A stretch of DNA of 64,000 nucleotides from Enterococcus sp. 9E7_DIV0242. GTDB taxonomy: Bacteria > Bacillota > Bacilli > Lactobacillales > Enterococcaceae. The stretch spans positions 4,329,001 through 4,393,000 of the forward strand of contig NZ_CP147247.1 in assembly GCF_002140975.2 (NCBI RefSeq), given 5' to 3'. How positions within the stretch are numbered: the stretch's first letter is position 1; the number at the start of each line of letters is the position of its first letter. The position numbers and the translations under genes are program-made. This document shows positions 10,099-18,872 of the stretch, in pieces. Under the pieces are notes generated by a model that was not told the DNA's origin, made no database searches, and was given only the letters and a program-made list of their open reading frames with translations.

Positions 10099-12330
10099 CT
10101 ATTTGTAGTCCCCTAAAAATTGTCCTGTTATCGATGCGGAGTGATTTACGGCATCCTCAGGCGGTCCCTCGAATAGAATGGTTCCTCCTTTTTTTCCAGA
10201 ACCTGGTCCAAATTCGATCATCCAGTCTGCTTCCTTGATCAGAGCAGTATTATGTTCGATCACATAAAGTGTATTGTTCTTGTTCAGCAGTTCCTCAAAA
10301 ACACTTAAAAGTGCTTGGGTATCTTTTATACTTAAACCGCTTGTCGGCTCATCCAAAATAATTATTTTCTCATGACAATCAAGATTACATGCCAGCTTTA
10401 GTCGCTGCAACTCACCACCAGACAAGGTATCTAATGTTTGTCCTAGAGTCAAATACCCCAAGCCGATTTCATTCAACCAGTGCAGCTTGTCGGTGATTCG
10501 CTTTTCTTCATTGAAAAAGGAGACGCTCTCTGAAACAGATAACTCAAGTACTTCAGCGATATTTTTTTCATGATATAGATACATCAACGACTCCTGCTTG
10601 AATTTTTTTCCATGACATAGTTCACAATCAGAACGAACAGCTTCTAAGAAAGCAAGCTCTGTTTCGATATAGCCCTTTCCGCGGCAAGCGGGACAAGCAC
10701 CTTTTCCATTGAAGCTGAAATAGCCGACAGGAACATGATTGATTTTTCCGAAGATTTTCCGAATATCATCTAGTACTCCTACATAAGAAGCAATCGTCGA
10801 ACGATTGCTGGTACGTATCCGTTTTTGATTAACATAAAAAACTTCATCTGTGTATTTTTGGCGTAGCCCTTCAGCAAAAGAACTTTTTCCCGAACCGGCA
10901 ACTCCTGTAATTGCTAATAAGCGATGAAGTGGGAGCTTGATAGTCACATCCTGCACATTGTTCTTTGAGATATTTTCAGCCGTGAAAAATTGATTCGTAG
11001 CGCCTCTCTTTTTCCTATGCAACGGTGGGACGAGCCTCTGTCGTGCCTCCCAATCCGCGTAGGTGCCACTACTGAGAAGTTGACCGCCATGACGACCTGC
11101 ACCGGGTCCTAGCTCATACACTGTATCTGCAAGTTGAATGATTGCTGGATCGTGGTCAATCAAGAGAAGCGTGTTGCCATTTTTTTTGATGGCTTGAATG
11201 AGACGACCGATCGCCTGCATATCTTGTGGGTGGAGACCTGTACTTGGTTCATCCAGAATATAGAGCATATCTGACAGACTACTGCCAATCGAACGAATCA
11301 GCTTGATTCGTTGAGATTCACCGCCTGAAAGCGTGCCGGTTTCCCGAGAGAGACTGAGATAATCCAGCCCAACCTGACAAAAATAGGTTAGCTGTTGAAT
11401 AACTTTTTCAGTCACTTGTCGTGTTTCTTTTGGTTCAAGCTGTTTCAAAAAAATAGCTAACTCATCCAACTGCATATCTAGACACTCACCAATATGCTTT
11501 CCATTGATTTTACAGGAAAGTGTTTTTGCATTCAGGCGAAATCCGTGACAATCAGGGCAGCCATTTTGTTGGGTGACACGTTGGATTTCCGGCTGATATT
11601 TTTTTGCCAACTGCGAAGAGCTTTGAAGAAACGTCTTTTTGATACGAGGGATCACGCCCTCGTACACCGATGACTTGTACCAGCCCTCAAGTGGATGAGG
11701 CGGTTTTAGCTCTGGTGAATAAAGCAACAGCTCTAGTTCTTCTTCTGTAAAATCCTTGATCTTTTTATCATTATCAAACAATCCAGAGTCGACATATCGT
11801 TTCCAGCGATAGGTTTCCGGCTCGAAGGTCTCGAAACGAATAGCTCCTTCATTCAACGATCGTTCCTTATCAAGTAATTCATCAATGATGAATGTTGACA
11901 CTGTTCCTAATCCTTCACAAGTAGGGCACATCCCAGCTGGATTATTGAAAGAAAAAACGTCAGAGTAACCGACAAACGGTTGACCAAAACGTGAAAACAA
12001 TAGACGCAAGGTCGGATTGATATCTGTAGCTGTACCAACAGTCGATCGACGATTATCACCGAGTGGTTTTTGATTGACAATGACGGCAGGAGAAAGATTC
12101 TCTATCTGATCAACTTCAGGAATCATTAGATGAGGCATCCGATTTCTCACATAGCTGGGATAGGTTTCGTTCATCTGGCGCTGTGCTTCAGCGGCAATCG
12201 TATGGAAGACCAATGACGATTTTCCAGAGCCGGAGACACCAACAAACACATTGATCCGATGCTTCTCAATTGTTACATCAATATTTTTTAGATTTCCGGT
12301 TCTTGCCCCTTTGATTTTTATTTGACTCAT
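10099..12330 (-). CDS. UvrA-like tandem ABC ATPase (UvrA paralogue)
   Basis: A 743-residue protein with two ABC ATPase halves interrupted by zinc modules as in UvrA: Walker A GVSGSGKSSL near 33, signature LSGGESQRIKL, second Walker A GVAGSGKSSF, signature LSGGELQRLKL, and Cys pairs CPTCEG, CPDCHG, CPACRG and CELCHG. Canonical UvrA is about 940 residues; this one is about 200 shorter, consistent with a lost or reduced UvrB-binding/insertion region. Such short paralogues have been linked to drug resistance or self-protection rather than general excision repair, but the role here is unproven. The ATG at 12328-12330 has AAAGGAGG 7 nt upstream, better than the ATG six bases earlier. It is divergent from a WYL-type regulator. 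Confidence 0.85.
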   Translation of the reverse strand: MSQIKIKGARTGNLKNIDVTIEKHRINVFVGVSGSGKSSLVFHTIAAEAQRQMNETYPSYVRNRMPHLMIPEVDQIENLSPAVIVNQKPLGDNRRSTVGTATDINPTLRLLFSRFGQPFVGYSDVFSFNNPAGMCPTCEGLGTVSTFIIDELLDKERSLNEGAIRFETFEPETYRWKRYVDSGLFDNDKKIKDFTEEELELLLYSPELKPPHPLEGWYKSSVYEGVIPRIKKTFLQSSSQLAKKYQPEIQRVTQQNGCPDCHGFRLNAKTLSCKINGKHIGECLDMQLDELAIFLKQLEPKETRQVTEKVIQQLTYFCQVGLDYLSLSRETGTLSGGESQRIKLIRSIGSSLSDMLYILDEPSTGLHPQDMQAIGRLIQAIKKNGNTLLLIDHDPAIIQLADTVYELGPGAGRHGGQLLSSGTYADWEARQRLVPPLHRKKRGATNQFFTAENISKNNVQDVTIKLPLHRLLAITGVAGSGKSSFAEGLRQKYTDEVFYVNQKRIRTSNRSTIASYVGVLDDIRKIFGKINHVPVGYFSFNGKGACPACRGKGYIETELAFLEAVRSDCELCHGKKFKQESLMYLYHEKNIAEVLELSVSESVSFFNEEKRITDKLHWLNEIGLGYLTLGQTLDTLSGGELQRLKLACNLDCHEKIIILDEPTSGLSIKDTQALLSVFEELLNKNNTLYVIEHNTALIKEADWMIEFGPGSGKKGGTILFEGPPEDAVNHSASITGQFLGDYK

Positions 12331-12367
12331 AGTCATTCCTCCTTTACTCTAGTAGTATATAAAATAA

Positions 12368-12388
12368 ATATGACAATAATTGTCATAT
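12368..12388. promoter_or_regulatory. 21-bp palindrome, candidate operator
   Basis: Perfect palindrome with arms ATATGACAAT and ATTGTCATAT around a central A, placed in the 80-bp gap between the divergent UvrA-like and WYL-regulator genes. Its position makes it a natural operator for the adjacent regulator, controlling both directions. Confidence 0.6.
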
Positions 12389-12410
12389 AAAAAGAAAAAG
12401 AGGCACATTC

Positions 12411-13340
12411 ATGAAAAAAGAACAGGTACTCTATGAAATGATGTGGTATATTCAAAATAAAAAAGAGTTTACCGCACAAGAGTTGGCTGACCGTTTTCAC
12501 TTGTCGATTCGCAGTGTCTACCGCTATATCACAGATCTTGCAGATTTAGGGCTTTATGTGGATAGTAAGAAGGGACGAAATGGCGGTTTTACGGTACTTG
12601 CTAATCAGGTTCTGCCGCCGGTCTTATTTACAGAAGATGAAATTACGGCATTATATTTTGCTATCCAATCATTACAAAATTTCGAAGACTTTCCTTTTCA
12701 GATGAATACAATCACTGCGGGAGAAAAATTGTTAGCTGTCGTTCCACAAAAAATGCAAGAGAAGCTGCTGCATTTGGAGGATCATTTCCAGCTGTCTACA
12801 CCAAGGCAAGTTGTAGAGAACTCTTTTTTGAGTGAGCTGATGCGCGCATCCATGGATCATTTGAAAGTAGAGATCGATTATCACTCACCGAAGCGCCAAT
12901 CAATCAAACAGTTGGAGCCGATCGGTATCTATGCAAATAATGGATTTTGGTATCTATTTGCCTTCGATGCTGAACAAGAGGAGACGCGGCATTACCGAGC
13001 GGACCGTATCCAACGAGTGACGATTTTGGAAGAGCCGAGTAAAACTGAGCTAACCTTGGCTGAACTGGACAAGGAGTTTATTCCAAAAAAACCAATAAAA
13101 ATGAAGGTGGAGCTGACAGAAAAAGGGGTCCGACAATGTATGGAAAATAGATATTTATATAAGGGGATTATTCCTAAAGAGCATGGCGGAGTATTGGAGC
13201 TTATGGTCGCTCATAGAGATATTCCTTACACAACCACCTATCTGTTGCTTTTAGGAAAAGAAGCAAAAGTGATCGAACCACCAGAGCTGGTCGATCATTT
13301 AAGGCAAAGGGTACAAGAAATAGAAGCTTTGTATCAATGA
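12411..13340 (+). CDS. HTH/WYL-domain transcriptional regulator (YafY-like)
   Basis: A 309-residue protein. Residues 1-60 form an HTH_11/DeoR-like winged helix (FTAQELADRFHLSIRSVYRYITDLADLGLYVDSKKGRNGG). Residues 135-210 form a WYL-type domain (LKVEIDYHS...LEPIGIYANNGFWYLFAFD...RHYRADRIQRV), and a C-terminal extension follows. WYL regulators usually sense a ligand, often nucleic-acid-derived or linked to DNA damage. It is divergent from the UvrA-like ATPase with a perfect palindrome between them, so control of that gene and of itself is the simplest reading. That link is inferred from layout. Confidence 0.86.
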   Translation: MKKEQVLYEMMWYIQNKKEFTAQELADRFHLSIRSVYRYITDLADLGLYVDSKKGRNGGFTVLANQVLPPVLFTEDEITALYFAIQSLQNFEDFPFQMNTITAGEKLLAVVPQKMQEKLLHLEDHFQLSTPRQVVENSFLSELMRASMDHLKVEIDYHSPKRQSIKQLEPIGIYANNGFWYLFAFDAEQEETRHYRADRIQRVTILEEPSKTELTLAELDKEFIPKKPIKMKVELTEKGVRQCMENRYLYKGIIPKEHGGVLELMVAHRDIPYTTTYLLLLGKEAKVIEPPELVDHLRQRVQEIEALYQ

Positions 13341-13491
13341 AAAATAAAACGGATGAATAAAGTACAATTTTCCTTCAAGACTGTTGTCTGCTGGGATAAA
13401 ATAGATAGAGAGACTGCAAAAAAATAATTATTTTGGGTAATAATAGAACATAGGAACTCTGAAGAGTGAGTGAGGAAAAGGAGGAAGATAC

Positions 13492-14088
13492 ATGAATTTC
13501 TTACAAAAAATATTTGGTAAAACAAAGCAAGTAAGCGAACCGGTACCAATTATTGAAAAGGTAGAAAACAACCAAAACCCTGAAGAAATCAAAGAAAGCT
13601 ATTTGACACTTGTCCGGTTGCTCAGCCAGGACAATAATCGGGCGGCACAAGGAATGGTCTATGCTTTGGAGGATTCAACAAAGTTTCTTGAGCAATACAA
13701 AGCGATGTTTGCTGAATGGTATTCCATTGAAACGACTGTCGAGGAGGTCGAGAGCTATCCTACTTGGGATTTATTCAACTATGTGTTGTACGATGAGGGC
13801 TATGTGACATTAAACGACTGGAAATCAGCGGCAGAGGATTTTGTTTATTTTCTGGAACAAATCGTGGAAAAGTATGGGGAGACATTGGATCATAGCAAAA
13901 TCACGAATCAGGAAGAGATGGCGCCGGAATTTTTTGAACAGCTGAAAGCAGCCTTGCCGCAAGGCCTTGCATTACTAAACATAGATATCGATTCAGACTC
14001 CTACCAACTAACAGTGGTGCCGGTGGATAAAGTGAATGCGGTTAAAGATGCTGCAGCGGTGGTAGGTGGAAAAATAGAATGGTATTAA
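13492..14088 (+). CDS. Hypothetical protein (DUF6630-like)
   Basis: A 198-residue acidic, soluble protein without signal peptide or membrane spans. The segment SYPTWDLFNYVLYDEGYVTLNDWKS resembles DUF6630-type proteins of unknown function; that match is from memory and not verified. The C-terminal part (LALLNIDIDSDSYQLTVVPVDKVNAVKDAA) looks like an alpha/beta module. AAAGGAGGAAG lies upstream of the ATG. It begins a same-strand run of five poorly known genes reaching 16.76 kb. I assign no function. Confidence 0.65.
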   Translation: MNFLQKIFGKTKQVSEPVPIIEKVENNQNPEEIKESYLTLVRLLSQDNNRAAQGMVYALEDSTKFLEQYKAMFAEWYSIETTVEEVESYPTWDLFNYVLYDEGYVTLNDWKSAAEDFVYFLEQIVEKYGETLDHSKITNQEEMAPEFFEQLKAALPQGLALLNIDIDSDSYQLTVVPVDKVNAVKDAAAVVGGKIEWY

Positions 14089-14147
14089 CTGCTTAATGTA
14101 AGAAACTATGATTTGATGTATAGAAATGCTGAAGAGGAGCGGATAGC

Positions 14148-14396
14148 ATGGTCATTGAATTTGAAGGGTATCAGCTGGAACTTCTTGTCTATGGAAAAAA
14201 GTGTTCCAAAGAACAATTGGCGAGGTGGATTCATCATTTAACTGTTCAGTATCCTAAATTGACAACCAAGAAATTGGTTGATCGTTTTATTTTCATGTAT
14301 GATTACCAGCAGCTACCCGTAAGCCACTCAAATCAAGAAGCAGATTTGCTGGTGGATATGGATACGTATATGGTCTTTGACCAAGGGAGGGTGTGA
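14148..14396 (+). CDS. Small hypothetical protein
   Basis: An 82-residue soluble protein starting MVIEFEGYQLELLVYGKK, rich in aromatic and basic residues, with no recognisable motif. GAAGAGGAG lies upstream of the ATG. Its stop lies 5 bp before the start chosen for the GNAT acetyltransferase gene, so the two are almost certainly cotranscribed. Function unknown. Confidence 0.6.
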   Translation: MVIEFEGYQLELLVYGKKCSKEQLARWIHHLTVQYPKLTTKKLVDRFIFMYDYQQLPVSHSNQEADLLVDMDTYMVFDQGRV

Positions 14397-14401
14397 GACG
14401 C

Positions 14402-14869
14402 ATGGGATTTTTCGTCAGAAATGCAATGTCTGAGGATGTTGATGCGCTTGTTTCTATGTATAATGTCGCTACGCAAAAATTGATGGAAAAGGGGATTCAT
14501 CAATGGTATTATCCATGGCGACGATCAGTCATTGAAGAAATGCTTTCAACTGTTGTTGTTTTGTTGAAAGATCAGCAGCTTGTTGGAGCAATGATGATCA
14601 CTGGTATAGAAAGGGTTGATGAAGAGTCAGAGGATATGGAATCACTCTATATAGAAAAACTGGTCATACATCCAGCTTTTCAAGGGCAACGAATGAGTAA
14701 ACGACTATTTGATTATGCACGTAAGTTGGGACGTGAGCAAAAACAGGCAGTTTATTTTGATTGCTGGGCAGGGAATACACGGTTGATCGATTACTATTTG
14801 AACGAGGCAGAACAGATAGCTGTAGTTGATGAAGACGAGTATCAAGTTGCGGTGTTCAGGCTCAACTAA
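14402..14869 (+). CDS. GNAT-family N-acetyltransferase
   Basis: A 155-residue acetyltransferase of the GNAT fold. FFVRNAMSEDVDALVSMYN is the usual first strand and helix. LYIEKLVIHPAFQGQRMSKRLFDYARKLG carries the acetyl-CoA-binding motif A (Q/RxxGxG/A-like QGQRMSKRL), and AVYFDCWAGNTRLIDYYLNEAEQIAV is motif B. The frame can be extended to a GTG at 14393, but the ATG at 14402 is 10 bp after AAGGGAGGG. The acceptor substrate cannot be read from sequence. It sits between two hypothetical genes in a tight run. Confidence 0.82.
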   Translation: MGFFVRNAMSEDVDALVSMYNVATQKLMEKGIHQWYYPWRRSVIEEMLSTVVVLLKDQQLVGAMMITGIERVDEESEDMESLYIEKLVIHPAFQGQRMSKRLFDYARKLGREQKQAVYFDCWAGNTRLIDYYLNEAEQIAVVDEDEYQVAVFRLN

Positions 14870-14882
14870 AGGGGAGAAACGA

Positions 14883-16385
14883 ATGGAAGAAAAAAGGGTA
14901 TCAGTAATGGAGCATTTTACGCAACAAATGACTTCTGAGTCGCAGGCGGAACTGATCAAGAAATGTTTTTATATAATTAGAAACCATAAGTCTGAAAGGG
15001 ACCAACTGTTTCAAGTGTTGGAAAATTGCTTGGAGGGTCTGACTCCTAAGGCGTTGTTGGATACGGTCAAGGAACTCCGAGTCTTTTCCTACTACAAGGA
15101 TAAATGGGGATGGGGGGAATGGAGCCAGAGAAAGCTGGCTTTCAGTTTAAGGAAAAAGCCAGCCGTGTTTTGGCTTTGGCTGACTGCTCATCCCAATGGT
15201 CATATTAGAGAGCTTGCATGGATCAAGTTAGAAAAGGTATCAACGAAATTCAAGCTTGTTTTTCTCCTTTTGACTGTGAATGACAATGTTCCTGTGCTCC
15301 GACAGAAAGCGATCTATCTACTGATGAATGAGAATCAGTTCAGTAAAAAGGAGCTGATTTTCAGCTTACCCTTTATTCAGCGACTAGGCGGTTTGGGCCA
15401 TGTGGAAAGCCGAGCCGTACAGAAATATTTTATTCACCTATTGCTGGAAAGACCTGATATTTTACTGGAGGCACAGCAGTCAGACGATCCATTTATTTAT
15501 CGTTATGCCTTTGAATTGAGCTTTCTACCAGATAGTAGAATCATAGCTGAAAGTATTCTGCACGGGTTAGAGAAATCAGATAGGGTTACATTAGCAAGAA
15601 CCTTTAGGGAGCTAGTACAAACTGCAGAAGATAAAGAAGAGCAGATTAAGAGTCTGCTGTCACATCCGCAAACTGTCATTCGGAAGCTTGCTAGTAGCTG
15701 GTGTTACAATCATTTGAAAAGAGAAGCAGCGATGATTCCTTTATTACTTGATTCAGCTATGAGTATCCGCTATCTGGCAAGAGATTATGTGAGTAACCAT
15801 TTTCCGGATGTTGTTATTCGTTCATACTATCTTGAACATGTTTCTAGTCATGAGGTCACTTCAATTCAGGGACTGGCCATGCTTCAAGACAGTAGAGACA
15901 GTGAGCGAATGTGCGCACGAAAAAATGACCTTAGGAAAAAAATCCGAGTTGCCGTTTTAACTTGGCTGAGCTGTCTACCAAAAGAAGAGAGACTGGACTA
16001 TTACATAGTTGCTCTTGGCGATATATCCAGAGACGTACGAAAAAAAGCAGAAATACAATTGGGAGAATTATTTCCTTATTTCCACGTTCAATTAAAGCAA
16101 ACGTTGTTCGAGCGCTTTAAAAAAAGTAAGGAAGAGAAGGAGCAGCTGAGTATCCTCAATGTTCTTATCCATGGTACAAGGAAGGAGTACCTATTTCATT
16201 TGTTTGACTTGTATCCGGATAGCATAAATGACACTGTACAAACAGAAATCAAAAGACGAATTATTCTATGGGAGTATGAGTGGAATCGGCGGTTTTTTAT
16301 TGCCTTTACGGAGGAGGAACAGGCGCTGTTAAAAGAAGGCGAAGAACAGGTTCAACTATTTATATTTGATAATAATGAAAAATAG
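14883..16385 (+). CDS. HEAT-like helical repeat protein, unknown
   Basis: A 500-residue, all-helical soluble protein. Repeated segments such as IRELAWIKLEKVSTKFKL, VPVLRQKAIYLLMNENQ, TVIRKLASSWCYNHLKRE, MSIRYLARDYVSNHF and RDVRKKAEIQLGELFPYF have the spacing and charge pattern of HEAT/armadillo repeats, which usually form protein-binding scaffolds. I know no characterised relative. The frame extends upstream to 14826, but that would overlap the GNAT gene; AAAGGGGAGAAACG precedes the ATG at 14883. It follows the acetyltransferase gene by 13 bp and is probably in its operon. Confidence 0.68.
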   Translation: MEEKRVSVMEHFTQQMTSESQAELIKKCFYIIRNHKSERDQLFQVLENCLEGLTPKALLDTVKELRVFSYYKDKWGWGEWSQRKLAFSLRKKPAVFWLWLTAHPNGHIRELAWIKLEKVSTKFKLVFLLLTVNDNVPVLRQKAIYLLMNENQFSKKELIFSLPFIQRLGGLGHVESRAVQKYFIHLLLERPDILLEAQQSDDPFIYRYAFELSFLPDSRIIAESILHGLEKSDRVTLARTFRELVQTAEDKEEQIKSLLSHPQTVIRKLASSWCYNHLKREAAMIPLLLDSAMSIRYLARDYVSNHFPDVVIRSYYLEHVSSHEVTSIQGLAMLQDSRDSERMCARKNDLRKKIRVAVLTWLSCLPKEERLDYYIVALGDISRDVRKKAEIQLGELFPYFHVQLKQTLFERFKKSKEEKEQLSILNVLIHGTRKEYLFHLFDLYPDSINDTVQTEIKRRIILWEYEWNRRFFIAFTEEEQALLKEGEEQVQLFIFDNNEK

Positions 16386-16457
16386 GAAAGTAAAGAGGGA
16401 ACCAAAGATTCTAAAGAGAAGATAGTTACCAATAGTTGATTATAGAAAGGGAACTGT

Positions 16458-16757
16458 ATGAAGAAAAATTTTCAAGACTGGCTTCACATTGCGGCACATA
16501 TTCCGGACACTATAGAAGTGGATACTTTCTGTCCTTCGTGTAGCTGTGCATCAGTGGACTATTGTTACTGTGGCGATCGAAAAACAAGGGTGGGCTATGG
16601 TTTGTTTTGGTGTATGAGCTGTAAAAAAGGGATTCATATTAGTCGATTAACAATACCGGAAACAATACCAGACGGAAAAATTGCCTATTTTGATGATCCG
16701 AATGGAGCAGAGAAAATGACTCGCTATGTGCCGGAGTTTGAGCGGATCACGCCATAG
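16458..16757 (+). CDS. Small Cys-rich (zinc-ribbon-like) hypothetical protein
   Basis: A 99-residue soluble protein with two Cys clusters, CPSCSCASVDYCYC (about residues 25-38) and FWCMSCKKGIHISR (about 53-66). This arrangement is typical of a zinc ribbon or double CxxC module. The C-terminus (IAYFDDPNGAEKMTRYVPEFERITP) has no known motif. GAAAGGGAAC precedes the ATG. It is the last gene of the hypothetical cluster before a bidirectional terminator. Metal binding is inferred; function unknown. Confidence 0.62.
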   Translation: MKKNFQDWLHIAAHIPDTIEVDTFCPSCSCASVDYCYCGDRKTRVGYGLFWCMSCKKGIHISRLTIPETIPDGKIAYFDDPNGAEKMTRYVPEFERITP

Positions 16758-16764
16758 GGAATAT

Positions 16765-16813
16765 AAAAAAACCGAAGCAAAAACCGTTGAGTTGGTAGTT
16801 GTTTCGGTTTTTT
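16765..16813. terminator. Bidirectional terminator
   Basis: AAAAAACCGAAGCAA pairs with TTGTTTCGGTTTTTT across a loop, between convergent genes (the zinc-ribbon-like protein on plus, the wall-anchored protein on minus). Confidence 0.85.
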
Positions 16814-16823
16814 ATCTAGTTTT

Positions 16824-17807
16824 TTAAGACGAATGATTGTGTTTTTTACTCAGTAAAATAAGGGAACATGCACTTATTAATGAAAGGAATCCACTGTATA
16901 TCAAACTATTCTGATCACTTTCTCCTGTTGCTGGAAAGCTTTTCTTTTTAGTTGTGGTTTCTTGCTCTGTAGTAGTTGTAGCGGCCGTTTCAGCAGAATC
17001 AGAAGGGCTGCTTTCAGATGAAGCGCCAGTTGCTAAAGGAATTTTAAAGAGAACGGGTTCGCTAAATTCGACGCCACCAACTGTATAAACGATGACGGAC
17101 ATCAATCGTCCGGTTTCAAAATTACTACCTGATATAGAGAAGTTTCCATTAGCGTCAGCATGGACAACTTGAAGTGGCTCCTTTGTTTCTAAGCCAACTT
17201 CATAGAAGTAAACACTGGCATATGGGAACGTGATGCCTGTAAGCATATTTGTCTGTGCATCATAATTAATTGTTGGAGCATTCAATGTTGGACTATCACT
17301 TTTCACAATATACGTACAAGTGATGACATAACTTGTACCATTAGTATCTGTTGCGAGTAGTTTTGTTGTATGCAAATCAAGTGTTGCTGTCGTCTGATCG
17401 CTTCCTTCTTGGAATGCTAAGGTGTGAAACCTTAATTTCAATACTTGCTCAAGGACAGCTTTAAAATCTTCTGCTTTAGGTGTAGCGCCCTTGGTGTACG
17501 AAGCAGCTGGACTAGCTGTGTGCTTTAATTCAGTGACGATGTTCTCTTCTGATGAAGCGGTAGTATCTGTCTTTGCTTCCGTTGATGGTACAGTAGCTTC
17601 GCTTGACTCAATGATAGCTGGTCCGCTTTCTTCAATGGATGGGGTAGTAGTCTCAGCCTCTTTAACGGATTCCTCCGAACGTGGGGTGGTGACTTCTGTA
17701 CTAGAAAAACTACCTTCCGCTTCTTGAGAATCTGTTTCTGCGAAAGCTGAAAATCCAAAGGAAAAAGAACCAATCATTAATAAACCAACCAAACCAATTT
17801 TTTTCAT
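16824..17807 (-). CDS. Sortase-anchored surface protein with Ser/Thr/Glu-rich stalk
   Basis: A 327-residue precursor. Residues 1-22 form a signal peptide (MKKIGLVGLLMIGSFSFGFSAFA). About 25-95 is a low-complexity Ser/Thr/Glu stalk. The middle has small beta-rich modules (an Ig-like unit near TINYDAQTNMLTGITFPYAS), and the C-terminus carries a sorting signal FPATG, a hydrophobic segment and the tail KKHNHSS, so sortase should attach it to peptidoglycan. FPATG differs from LPxTG only at the first position. The frame runs further upstream, but TAGGAGGGAT and the signal peptide fix the start at 17807. The ligand or host target is unknown. Confidence 0.85.
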   Translation of the reverse strand: MKKIGLVGLLMIGSFSFGFSAFAETDSQEAEGSFSSTEVTTPRSEESVKEAETTTPSIEESGPAIIESSEATVPSTEAKTDTTASSEENIVTELKHTASPAASYTKGATPKAEDFKAVLEQVLKLRFHTLAFQEGSDQTTATLDLHTTKLLATDTNGTSYVITCTYIVKSDSPTLNAPTINYDAQTNMLTGITFPYASVYFYEVGLETKEPLQVVHADANGNFSISGSNFETGRLMSVIVYTVGGVEFSEPVLFKIPLATGASSESSPSDSAETAATTTTEQETTTKKKSFPATGESDQNSLIYSGFLSLISACSLILLSKKHNHSS

Positions 17808-18034
17808 AATATCCCTCCTATAGTATCGTTGCAACGTTATTGTAACATAAAAGATATGAAAAAGACATGTAAAAGTCATTTTTGAATTATTTATTTATAG
17901 CTTATTTCCATTCTAAATATGAGGAATAGTTATGAAAACAGTGTTCACAGACAAACGAAAGAAAATAGCGTAAAATGGAAAATGAAAAATAAAGCGTAAT
18001 TGACGAGAAATCGTAAGTTAGATGGAGGGAAACA

Positions 18035-18364
18035 ATGAAAGAGCTGATCGATAAAATCAATCATTTTAGAGATGAAAGGGAGTGGAGACAATACCATCAT
18101 CCAAAGGATTTGGCAATCTCAATTTGTCTTGAGGCATCAGAACTGCTTGAAAATTTTCAGTGGTTGACAGATGAAGAAGCTGTAAAAGAAAATGAGGAAA
18201 ACATTCGGCAAGAGCTTGCAGATGTTCTGATATATAGTTTAATGTTGGCTTCTGATTTGAACTTGGATGTTCATGAAATCATTGAAAGCAAAATGACATT
18301 GAATGCATTAAAGTATCCAGTGGAAAAAAGTAAGGGGAGTAGAGAAAAATACACAGAATTTTAA
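18035..18364 (+). CDS. MazG-like nucleotide pyrophosphohydrolase
   Basis: A 109-residue all-alpha NTP pyrophosphatase of the MazG/dCTPase (RS21-C6-like) group. The metal-binding pattern is clear: EASE (Glu33, Glu36) and, 23 residues later, ELAD (Glu60, Asp63), followed by the hydrophobic helix VLIYSLMLASDLNLD. These enzymes hydrolyse non-canonical or excess (d)NTPs to NMP and pyrophosphate as house cleaning. The exact substrate cannot be deduced. GATGGAGGG precedes the ATG. It stands alone between a divergent surface protein gene and a gene-poor region. Confidence 0.85.
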   Translation: MKELIDKINHFRDEREWRQYHHPKDLAISICLEASELLENFQWLTDEEAVKENEENIRQELADVLIYSLMLASDLNLDVHEIIESKMTLNALKYPVEKSKGSREKYTEF

Positions 18365-18510
18365 ATTTTAAAACAATAAAAAACGATTAATTTTCTATTT
18401 GTGAATGTTTATGTTCTAAATGATGTAAATATTCGCATATTAACTGGAAATTACTTATAAAATTGGGTACAATAAACGTACTGGTGCTATTGTACTGGTA
18501 TTTGGGTAAA

Positions 18511-18540
18511 CCTGTAAAAAAATTGTGGTTTTTTTACAGG
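18511..18540. other. Perfect 12-bp hairpin in gene-poor region
   Basis: CCTGTAAAAAAA (18511-18522) pairs perfectly with 18529-18540 around the loop TTGTGG. It lies about 150 bp after the MazG-like gene, immediately before a second, terminator-like hairpin. It could be part of a small structured RNA; no reading frame explains it. Confidence 0.6.
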
Positions 18541-18586
18541 GCCTCGCAGATTGGTTGGCGCCGATTTGTGAGGTGCCTTTTTTTTG
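18540..18586 (+). terminator. Terminator-like hairpin
   Basis: GGCCTCGCAGAT pairs with ATTTGTGAGGTGCC (G-U pairs and one bulge) around TTGGCGCC and is followed by nine T residues. No gene ends just before it, so it may terminate an unannotated small RNA starting after the MazG-like gene. Confidence 0.6.
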
Positions 18587-18600
18587 TTTATCGTAAAAAT

Positions 18601-18872
18601 GTAGGATAGAAAAAAACGATATCGGCAGCTGCCCGATATCGTCGCAATAGCGTATACCAAAATCAATACTCTTTTGCCGGATTGGCGCACAGAAAAGAAT
18701 TCCTAGCGGAAGAAATGAATTTTCTGTGCTGGAGTATGCAAAAAAACATTGGGAATTGGTACTATTGGCAATAAAGTTGGGCAATTGTGGTTGTCTCAAC
18801 ATTCTTTTTGCTCGGTTGGCGCCGAAACAGAAAGAACCAAATATATTTGATAATTATTTTTTTCTATCCTAC
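18601..18872. repeat. 272-bp MITE-like element with 16-bp terminal inverted repeats
   Basis: The ends are perfect 16-bp inverted repeats beginning GTAGGATAG followed by seven A (18601-18616) and its reverse complement (18857-18872). Inside lie a perfect 10-bp hairpin (18616-18625 with 18633-18642) and a longer imperfect fold: GCACAGAAAAGAATTC near 18685-18700 pairs with GAATTTTCTGTGC near 18716-18728, continued by ATACTC/GAGTAT and TACCAA/TTGGTA. The 88-codon frame inside it (18726-18992) has no protein-like features. I see no clear target-site duplication, so it may be an old miniature element or a structured RNA. Confidence 0.55.
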
